IMG/VR virus record: IMGVR_UViG_3300033148_002665
Coordinates: 1 to 23,992 of that record
From: a virus
DNA: 23,992 bases
Reading direction: 5' to 3' (one strand)
Part shown: positions 11,784 to 16,861 of the stretch, one piece after another
How positions within the stretch are numbered: the stretch's first letter is position 1
Layout: each line of letters starts with the position of its first letter
Position numbers and translations under genes: made by a program
Notes under the pieces: model-generated
Seen by the model: the letters and a program-made list of their open reading frames with translations, nothing else
The model's database searches: none
What the model was told of the DNA's origin: nothing

Positions 11784-11798
11784 TAAAAAGGTAGGAAT
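11784..11798 (+). repeat. 15-bp repeat TAAAAAGGTAGGAAT, copy 1
   Basis: Perfect match to 12123-12137. Here it lies just upstream of the extended -10 promoter at 11801-11809, where a -35 element would sit. Confidence 0.55.
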
Positions 11799-11800
11799 AT

Positions 11801-11809
11801 TGTTATAAT
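11801..11809 (+). promoter_or_regulatory. Extended -10 promoter (TGTTATAAT)
   Basis: A perfect TATAAT with TG one base upstream; no good -35, as expected for extended -10 promoters. The predicted start near 11816 is five bases before ATG 11821. Confidence 0.55.
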
Positions 11810-11820
11810 GCATTTTATAA

Positions 11821-11904
11821 ATGGAAGGACTATTAAACATGGATATAACAGGTCGGGCATTGTACGTTCTGACAGACAACAATGTTCGGCCTGTTTTTTT
11901 ATAG
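11821..11904 (+). CDS. Possible leader peptide (27 or 21 residues) spanning a terminator
   Basis: ATG 11821 and in-frame ATG 11839 (with GGAAGGAC upstream) open a frame that ends at 11902-11904 and covers the complete terminator. The peptide (MEGLLNMDITGRALYVLTDN and onward) has no known motif. If translated, ribosomes would open the terminator stem. Confidence 0.35.
   Translation: MEGLLNMDITGRALYVLTDNNVRPVFL
11848..11900 (+). terminator. Strong intrinsic terminator with complementary downstream arm
   Basis: A 16-bp stem without mismatch (three G-U pairs) joins 11848-11863 to 11879-11894 and is followed by seven T (11894-11900). The loop segment 11863-11875 is perfectly complementary (13 bp) to 11906-11918 just past the T-run, so two interleaved inverted repeats exist. 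The gene at 11938 lies beyond. Confidence 0.8.
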
Positions 11905-11937
11905 ACTGTCAGAACGTATAAAGGTAGTGGATAAGCT

Positions 11938-12066
11938 ATGACGACAAGAGGACACAAAGAGAATTCCGGGGCTAAATACTACGGAATGTCCAGTCAAAGG
12001 GGTAATCAACGACTCGGTCATAGAATCCGTCCCGAATATATAGAGCTTACAATAAAAAAACCTTAA
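11938..12066 (+). CDS. Small basic protein after the leader terminator
   Basis: The protein has 42 residues (MTTRGHKENSGAKYYGMSSQ and onward), basic, with a C-terminal segment RPEYIELTIKKP resembling strands of small DNA-binding repressors, but too short to assign. SD AAAGGT lies about ten bases upstream. Expression would need read-through of the terminator. Confidence 0.45.
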   Translation: MTTRGHKENSGAKYYGMSSQRGNQRLGHRIRPEYIELTIKKP

Positions 12067-12122
12067 GCTTTGACAGATAGTGGGTAAAACCCCATTAAAC
12101 TCTTTATAGATTAAGAAGGAAG

Positions 12123-12137
12123 TAAAAAGGTAGGAAT
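12123..12137 (+). repeat. 15-bp repeat TAAAAAGGTAGGAAT, copy 2
   Basis: Perfect copy of 11784-11798, just upstream of the inverted repeat at 12143-12202. No promoter follows it here. Confidence 0.55.
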
Positions 12138-12142
12138 TAAGC

Positions 12143-12202
12143 TCAAAGCCCAAAAAAAACAAACATACAAATATATAAAGTTTTAAGGGCTTTGGGCTTT
12201 GA
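12143..12202 (+). other. Inverted repeat with 12-bp arms
   Basis: TCAAAGCCCAAA (12143-12154) pairs perfectly with TTTGGGCTTTGA (12191-12202) around a 36-nt A+T-rich loop; TTT follows. A second GGGCTTT at 12187-12193 offers an alternative partner. It may end the transcript from 11938 or act as a binding site. Bases 12067-12217 hold no convincing gene. Confidence 0.5.
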
Positions 12203-12217
12203 TTTAGGAAACAGAAA

Positions 12218-12355
12218 GTGTTTAAGTTAAGCGACCACGTTGCTGGAAAGACTACTCGATTTTCAGGATTGAGCCAGGCGGGTGAAAAGTGGGACGACGT
12301 TAAAAAGCACAAATTCGGGTTAAAACCAGAAAAACAACTGCAGCTTACAGAATAG
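12218..12355 (+). CDS. Possible small protein with GTG start
   Basis: The protein has 45 residues (MFKLSDHVAGKTTRFSGLSQ and onward), from GTG 12218 with AGGAAA about eight bases upstream. The composition is protein-like and basic, but no homolog is recognised. It is uncertain whether this is a gene, although it is the best frame in the 490-base gap before 12557. Confidence 0.4.
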   Translation: MFKLSDHVAGKTTRFSGLSQAGEKWDDVKKHKFGLKPEKQLQLTE

Positions 12356-12556
12356 GGTAGGTGGTATAAAATAGCAGGGAACAAAAGCAAAAACAACGAT
12401 AAAACACTAAAAAATCAAAAGCGAAGCTATTTATACAATGGTAACAAAATAACAAAAAGCAGTTTATACAGTAGCAATAAGGGCTATGCAAACGTGAAAA
12501 CGAGGATAAAAACCGTCTAACCGTCCGAAAAGACGGTTGTGGAATAAGGGGTTTAT
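12356..12556 (+). other. Gene-free leader with paired repeats and a hairpin
   Basis: Two similar 18-bp elements of the form AAGC-NN-TTTATACA-NT-NG lie at 12424-12441 and 12457-12474, 33 bp (three helical turns) apart. A hairpin AACCGTC/GACGGTT (12519-12525 with 12532-12538) sits before the SD of the next gene. This looks like the control region of the zinc-finger gene at 12557. Confidence 0.45.
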
Positions 12557-12982
12557 ATGAAAAAGCAATGTAAACTATGCGGTACAGAATACGAGGCCAA
12601 AAGGGCAACAAGTCGTTATTGCAGCCGCAAGTGCAAGTTAGCGTATCACCGCAAGACCGATCCTGCTGAAGTTACCGTCTCAAATGAGACGCTAAGGCCG
12701 ACAAATGAGACGCTAAGGGTTGATGCTGATGAGACGCTAAAAACAGACCATACTCAAGACATCATTCAGCTTGCGCAACACGAATCCAAACGCCAAAGCA
12801 GGGCTGATAACCAAAGGCCGCTTATGCCCGGCGATGCAGGCTACAACGGTGTATGTCATAAGGTCGATGGAGTATGGCAGGTCAAGCCTGAGTATACAGG
12901 CCCAATCACGCCAGATCTGATAGCAGAGATAAAAGCCACTGCCGCTCAATGCAGGGCCGAACAGCAGGCAAGGGTAATATAA
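12557..12982 (+). CDS. Zinc-ribbon protein with internal NETLR repeats
   Basis: The protein has 141 residues. Residues 4-33 (CKLCGTEYEAKRATSRYCSR, then KCKLAYHR) form a zinc ribbon of the Cys-x2-Cys...Cys-x3-Cys type seen in phage DNA-binding proteins. Residues 42-62 contain NETLRPTNETLR and then DETLK, encoded by three in-frame copies of ATGAGACGCTAA. The C-terminal third is helical (TPDLIAEIKATAAQCRAEQQ). SD AAGGGG. It may be a regulator binding DNA through the ribbon; the target is unknown. Confidence 0.68.
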   Translation: MKKQCKLCGTEYEAKRATSRYCSRKCKLAYHRKTDPAEVTVSNETLRPTNETLRVDADETLKTDHTQDIIQLAQHESKRQSRADNQRPLMPGDAGYNGVCHKVDGVWQVKPEYTGPITPDLIAEIKATAAQCRAEQQARVI

Positions 12983-13020
12983 GACCATGAACAAAAACAA
13001 AGCCTTAGAATCGAAGCAGG

Positions 13021-13104
13021 GTGTACCCCGGTGGGGTAGGGCCGGAGGCCGGGTGTGGGTGGGTGTGGGTGTGTGTTTGTATACACCTCTCTCTCTGTCC
13101 CTTT
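13021..13104 (+). other. Low-complexity G/T then C/T tract with a G-quadruplex motif
   Basis: GGG-TGT-GGG-T-GGG-TGT-GGG (13051-13069) is a canonical four-tract quadruplex with loops of 3, 1 and 3, formed by two copies of GGGTGTGGGT. It is preceded by GGTGGGGTAGGG and followed by (TG)n and (CT)n runs. A 43-codon frame (12987-13118) crosses it, but its product there is repetitive Val/Gly and not convincing. Confidence 0.7.
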
Positions 13105-13160
13105 GTATGTGGACATAATATATAAATCAGGTCATTATGGTTATTCAGACAAATAATAAT

Positions 13161-13234
13161 TGCGGAGTGGACTGGAGAGGTTCCAGCTCGGCCTCATAAA
13201 CCGAATGACGCAGGTTCGATTCCTGTCTCCGCTA
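13161..13234 (+). tRNA. tRNA-Met (CAT), initiator-like
   Basis: Acceptor helix GCGGAG/CTCCGC with a U-U mismatch at 1-72. The anticodon arm is TCGGC-CTCATAA-ACCGA with anticodon CAT; the last pair next to the loop is C-A. The T arm is perfect (GCAGG-TTCGATT-CCTGT). The D arm pairs CTGG/CCAG, shifted two bases from the usual place, with GG in the loop. The unpaired 1-72 position is the hallmark of bacterial initiator tRNA. CCA is not encoded. It may support phage translation starts or replace a cleaved host tRNA. Confidence 0.85.
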
Positions 13235-13287
13235 ATGTAGGAATGGGCACAATAAAGTAGAAAGTTCAAGAAATTACTAAATTTATC

Positions 13288-13315
13288 TTGACAATATCTT
13301 AACACATGGTATAAT
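13288..13315 (+). promoter_or_regulatory. Perfect-hexamer promoter overlapping a small gene start
   Basis: TTGACA (13288-13293), 16-bp spacer, TATAAT (13310-13315). The predicted start near 13322 falls just inside the frame that begins at ATG 13318, so it may serve the late block from 13533 rather than that ATG. Confidence 0.75.
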
Positions 13316-13317
13316 GT

Positions 13318-13494
13318 ATGAGTAAGATAGCAGTAGAGACGTTGTTGAGTCGGATAGAGAACGTGATAGACATTCATCGTGTGGCTGGGGACGTTACTAA
13401 CGCGGAGATAATAGGTCTATTAGAGATGGTTAAGTTAGCTATATACCAAGATACTATTGGCGATATTGGTGATATTGGCGATATTGAGGCGTAA
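13318..13494 (+). CDS. Small helical protein with Gly-Asp-Ile triplets
   Basis: The protein has 58 residues (MSKIAVETLLSRIENVIDIH, then GDVTNAEIIGLLEMVKLAIY), clearly protein-like and helical, ending in GDIGDIGDIEA encoded by tandem 9-bp repeats (GATATTGGC/T). No SD precedes ATG 13318 and the promoter's -10 lies two bases upstream, so either it is read from an upstream transcript or the true start differs. Function is unknown. Confidence 0.55.
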   Translation: MSKIAVETLLSRIENVIDIHRVAGDVTNAEIIGLLEMVKLAIYQDTIGDIGDIGDIEA

Positions 13495-13532
13495 TTGAAA
13501 AGAAACACACATGAAAATTGAAAGGAATTAAG

Positions 13533-13874
13533 ATGGGAACTGTAAAGGGTGGTAGGATAATTTGTGATGTTTGTGGTAAGGACTGCACTCGTTTGTACGG
13601 TATGCGTTTTGATGCTCGCAGGAACATAACTTATGATTCTGAGGTTCAGGCTGAGTTTGCCAAGGTTGACGAACTTTACGGCAAGCATGAGTTCGTATTC
13701 TGTTGGATATGTAGTATTAAGGCATTTGGGATGAAAACTTTATCGGAGAAGAAGGATTTGGTTAAGAACAAAGGTATCCCGGAATATGTGAAGGATGACA
13801 TTGAGAAAGAGAACAGGAAATTAGAGGAAAACAAGAAGTTGGAGGCTGGAAATGCCGGTAAAAAAAGCGGGTAA
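13533..13874 (+). CDS. Zinc-ribbon protein of the late operon
   Basis: The protein has 113 residues from ATG 13533 (SD AAAGGA). CDVCGKDC at residues 11-18 and CWICS further on give a split zinc ribbon around a beta-rich domain. A charged helical tail (IEKENRKLEENKKLEAGNAG) follows. A six-codon frame (13511-13531) ends two bases before the start. Unknown function; likely DNA or protein binding in head assembly or late control. Confidence 0.65.
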   Translation: MGTVKGGRIICDVCGKDCTRLYGMRFDARRNITYDSEVQAEFAKVDELYGKHEFVFCWICSIKAFGMKTLSEKKDLVKNKGIPEYVKDDIEKENRKLEENKKLEAGNAGKKSG

Positions 13875-13971
13875 AAAGTACAAGATAGGTTCAGGCAGGG
13901 CTATGTACAAAACTAAGTCTTCTGCCAAACGTGCTTATAGAGGATATTTAGCTAAAAAAGGAAAGAAATAA
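13852..13971 (+). CDS. Very small basic phage protein
   Basis: The protein has 39 residues (MPVKKAGKKYKIGSGRAMYK and onward), very basic, ending AYRGYLAKKGKK. GGAGG lies seven bases before ATG 13852. It overlaps both neighbours (23 bases upstream, TAATG downstream). Similar K-K-x-G-K-x-Y-K-I-G-x-G peptides occur beside head genes of other phages. DNA binding during packaging is a guess. Confidence 0.65.
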   Translation: MPVKKAGKKYKIGSGRAMYKTKSSAKRAYRGYLAKKGKK

Positions 13972-14297
13972 TGTCAGTAACATCAACTACAAATCATAAT
14001 ACAGCCTTAACATCTACTACAGGTGGTGCTGTGCGGGTAACGTGTTCTTCTAATGTAGGGCAGGGTAATGATGGTACTTCCCTACCGTGTAAGGGATGTT
14101 GGATTAGTACTCCAACGGGTTCTACTGCACCGACAAGGGTCAATATAGACTCTGCTGCTTCGGCTACTCTCGGTCTTACTTTTGACGAATCTGCTACTGG
14201 TACTACTCCAATGTGGATACCTATAGACGATGTGAGTAAGCTATATTTTTATAGTGCCGGCGAGTCCGATGTTATTGATATTCTTTACATATTATGA
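13971..14297 (+). CDS. Small beta-rich virion-associated protein
   Basis: The protein has 108 residues, rich in Thr, Ser and Gly and predicted all-beta (GGAVRVTCSSNVGQGNDG, then WIPIDDVSKLYFYSAGESDV). The composition fits head decoration or fibre-base proteins. The start overlaps the previous stop (TAATG). The last codons fall in a 16-bp tandem duplication (14284-14315). Confidence 0.6.
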   Translation: MSVTSTTNHNTALTSTTGGAVRVTCSSNVGQGNDGTSLPCKGCWISTPTGSTAPTRVNIDSAASATLGLTFDESATGTTPMWIPIDDVSKLYFYSAGESDVIDILYIL

Positions 14298-14315
14298 GAT
14301 TTACATATTATGAGA
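14284..14315 (+). repeat. Perfect 16-bp tandem duplication at the terS start
   Basis: TTTACATATTATGAGA occurs twice in a row. The first copy holds the previous gene's stop overlapping an ATG (ATGA); the second carries the terS ATG at 14310. The duplication moved the start away from its overlap and left a short out-of-frame ORF of ten residues. Confidence 0.85.
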
Positions 14316-14855
14316 ACAGAAGAAGGTAGAAAAGCACAACAGCAGGGAGCCATGAATTCTCATACGGGAGACTCGAATCTAAAGAGAAGTCTTTCTATTT
14401 ATAAGAAACGGTTCAACAAAGCCTATACCAAACTGATTGAATTGGGTATTACCAAGGAAACGATAGGTATATTATTTGGAATAAGCCGCAACTGTCCGAT
14501 TGGCAGGAAAGGAGACCCTGACTTTGAACTTGCTTACCAGGGAGCGTTGAGCGAACTTGAAAACAAGTTAACCGGCAGGTTAATTTCTCAGTCAGTTGGT
14601 TATGACTATGTGGAAACTAAAAGTGTTTCCAAAAAGAATAAAGATGGCAAATGGAGGATAGTAGAGAAACAAAAGATTAAGAAGCATTTTCCGGGTTCTG
14701 CTCAGTCTTTTCAGTTTTTAATGACTAACAGGTTTGGTCAGAACTGGAAAATCAGTAGAGAGCAGATAAACAAAAAAGAGAGTTACGATTCTCATCCCGG
14801 TTCGAGGGCCAGGAAACAAATCAATGCTCTTGCCAGGGATATTATAAAGAAGTGA
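14310..14855 (+). CDS. terS: Terminase small subunit
   Basis: The protein has 181 residues, directly before TerL. Residues 28-70 form a helix-turn-helix-type DNA-recognition region (YTKLIELGITKETIGILFGI). Residues 75-105 are the oligomerising helices (FELAYQGALSELENKLTGRL). The following beta segment (ISQSVGYDYVETKSV, then FPGSAQSFQFLMTNRF) is typical of phage small terminases. It recognises the packaging site and delivers DNA to TerL. No SD is visible; coupling through the upstream overlap is likely. Confidence 0.82.
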   Translation: MRTEEGRKAQQQGAMNSHTGDSNLKRSLSIYKKRFNKAYTKLIELGITKETIGILFGISRNCPIGRKGDPDFELAYQGALSELENKLTGRLISQSVGYDYVETKSVSKKNKDGKWRIVEKQKIKKHFPGSAQSFQFLMTNRFGQNWKISREQINKKESYDSHPGSRARKQINALARDIIKK

Positions 14856-14890
14856 TGTCAAATTAATGTCAAATTAATGGGAAATTAATG
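14855..14890 (+). repeat. 11-bp tandem ladder of micro-ORFs before terL
   Basis: Units ATGTCAAATTA, ATGTCAAATTA and ATGGGAAATTA (14855-14887) each form a three-codon ORF (MSN, MSN, MGN) ending in TAA, whose last A begins the next ATG. The first ATG overlaps the terS stop; the fourth is the terL start at 14888. Confidence 0.75.
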
Positions 14891-16861
14891 TCAATAACTG
14901 ATTATTTATCTCTTTCGCCAGAGACATTTTTAAAACAAGTCCCAACGGACCCGAAGGAGAATATTGAGTTCAGGGCGGATTTGCACGAATATTTAGCTGG
15001 TGCGATTAATGAAGAGAGGAACCTTTTCGTAGAGATGTGCAGGGCCAAGCCATCGATTGTTTTTAAGACAATGTATTGGACGTTCCAACCTCGTGTGGAC
15101 ATTGAGCCGAGGGGGATTCTTCCTTTTATAACGTGGGACTGGCAGGACAAGGCGATTGACGAACTTTATCATTACATGCTCAATGGAGGGAAGGTTCATA
15201 TAAAGAAATCCAGAGAAGTTGGTGGGACATGGATAATCCTCGGTTGTGGATTGGCTTTGTGGCTATTTACTCCGAACAATATGGGCTTGGTAACTTCGAG
15301 AAAAGAGGAGTTGGTAGACAAGAAAGGTAACCCTGCTGCCCTGTTTTGGAAATTGGACTTTATGCTGGATAGATTACCTGAATGGGCGATACCATCTTTT
15401 GTCCGAACCGACCGCCATTTAGAGAATAAGTGGAACAGTTCTGTGATAGACGGGGAAACTACTACGGCGGATGCTGGCAGGGCGGATCGTAGAGATTGGT
15501 CGTTTTGCGATGAGTTTCCCGCTGTTTCTTTCGCCGATGCCGAGGGTATCGACAGGGCATTAACCGATACCGCCGCTTGCAGGATATATTTAGGAACGTC
15601 AATTTATAGAAGTCATCCGTTCAGCAAAATAGGTAGGCAAAAAGGTGTTAAGAAAATGGCTTTCGGTTGGTGGTTACACCCGTTCAAGTCTAAGGGATTA
15701 TATTACTCTCCTGATATTAACAAGATAAAAATAGTTGACATAGGTTATTATCGAGCTTTGTATCCGAAAGTATTCAATACTATTGAAAACGAGCAGGAAC
15801 TAACATATTCTGAAATAGAAAAAGATATGTTCTTACATTATCCTGATTCGGAAATAAACTTTACTGCTGATGGTGGTGAGCCTAATGTTCCCAAATGGCG
15901 TTCCCCGTGGTATGACAAGACAATTATAGAAAGAACTGCCATTGACAGGGCGACTAATCTCGATATGAATGAAATTGGGTCAGGTGATGGTGTCTTTAAT
16001 GCTGTTACTTTATCCCAAATGACTGAACAGTATGTAGTGAAACCAAAATATACCGGCGAATTGATATTTAAGATAAGAGATGACAATATCTCTAATATCA
16101 AATTTATCGAAGGTGATAGAGGTAAATTGTTGTGGTGGGGTAAATTAGGTGGGTCAAGACCAGTCCAAAACCATAATTACGTTATAGGCTGTGATATATC
16201 GTTAGGCCAAGGCCAAAGTAATTCGGTATGTTCTATTTTTGATGTGGATACGAGAATAAAAGTCGGCAGATGGACAGACTCCAATACTCTGCCGGAATCT
16301 TTCGCCGAACAGGTTTATGCAATAGGTCATTGGATAGGTGGTATGAGCGGTGTTCCTCTTTTGAACTGGGAAGCCAATGGAATAGGGCAGGTATTCGGTA
16401 AAAGGATAAGAGAACTTTGCTACCCGTTTATATACAAGACCACTTCCGAGAGGAAAGGTTTTCACGAAAAAAAGATTACTGTAGGTTGGCACAGTACCAA
16501 AGATTCAAAACTTGAGCTATTAACCAATTACAACGCTGCCATGAGTGCATGTTTCAGCAAATCTGCGAAAAGGAAATTCATCAATCCCGATGAAGCAGCT
16601 ATAGCCGAAGCAGAGGATTATATTTTTAGTGGTACACAGTTGATTCCTTCAAGTGCGTTGGAAGAAATTGGTGGAGCCAAAGCGGCGCATGGCGATATTG
16701 TTATTGCTGACGCTATCGCAAACCTTACTGCCCAAGACCAGTTTAAAGCATCTGTCAGGTTTGAAGAGACTATCCCAGGCTCGTTTGCGTATAGAAAGAA
16801 GAGGATGGAAGAAAAGAAAAGAGAAAAAGCCAATAAACCTAAACTCTGGTTGGATTTGTAA
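14888..16861 (+). CDS. terL: Terminase large subunit (packaging ATPase/nuclease)
   Basis: The protein has 657 residues. The ATPase domain has the Walker A variant KKSREVGGTW (106-115), a form used by many TerL proteins, and Walker B with catalytic acid in WSFCDEF (204-210). The C-terminal nuclease has YVIGCDISLG with Asp436, NWEANGIG with Glu495, and HGDIVIADA near residue 620 as the metal-binding acidic triad. It pumps DNA into the procapsid and cuts the concatemer. Its start is reached by a ladder of micro-ORFs and its stop overlaps the portal start. Confidence 0.95.
   Translation: MSITDYLSLSPETFLKQVPTDPKENIEFRADLHEYLAGAINEERNLFVEMCRAKPSIVFKTMYWTFQPRVDIEPRGILPFITWDWQDKAIDELYHYMLNGGKVHIKKSREVGGTWIILGCGLALWLFTPNNMGLVTSRKEELVDKKGNPAALFWKLDFMLDRLPEWAIPSFVRTDRHLENKWNSSVIDGETTTADAGRADRRDWSFCDEFPAVSFADAEGIDRALTDTAACRIYLGTSIYRSHPFSKIGRQKGVKKMAFGWWLHPFKSKGLYYSPDINKIKIVDIGYYRALYPKVFNTIENEQELTYSEIEKDMFLHYPDSEINFTADGGEPNVPKWRSPWYDKTIIERTAIDRATNLDMNEIGSGDGVFNAVTLSQMTEQYVVKPKYTGELIFKIRDDNISNIKFIEGDRGKLLWWGKLGGSRPVQNHNYVIGCDISLGQGQSNSVCSIFDVDTRIKVGRWTDSNTLPESFAEQVYAIGHWIGGMSGVPLLNWEANGIGQVFGKRIRELCYPFIYKTTSERKGFHEKKITVGWHSTKDSKLELLTNYNAAMSACFSKSAKRKFINPDEAAIAEAEDYIFSGTQLIPSSALEEIGGAKAAHGDIVIADAIANLTAQDQFKASVRFEETIPGSFAYRKKRMEEKKREKANKPKLWLDL

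Noticed and set aside
11848-11918. Interleaved inverted repeats as an attachment site or hairpin telomere
   Set aside because: No integrase or protelomerase gene is visible and the T-run after the stem is typical of a terminator, so an RNA role is more economical.
11899-12396. 165-codon open frame on the minus strand opposite small plus genes
   Set aside because: It is rich in Phe, Ser, Leu and Cys, as expected for the complement of Lys-rich A-rich DNA, lacks a ribosome site and runs through the terminator and the 12143-12202 inverted repeat.
12345-12611. 88-codon minus frame in the leader of the gene at 12557
   Set aside because: Composition is Phe/Cys/Ser/Tyr-rich and it overlaps a convincing plus zinc-ribbon start and hairpin.
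12987-13118. 43-codon plus frame over the G-quadruplex tract
   Set aside because: The first 20 residues look plausible, but the rest is Val/Gly and Leu/Ser repeats from simple DNA; the ribosome site is too far away. Kept only as a remark.
13102-13127. Promoter just upstream of the tRNA
   Set aside because: A TATAAA-like -10 is present, but no -35 at proper spacing; too weak to annotate.
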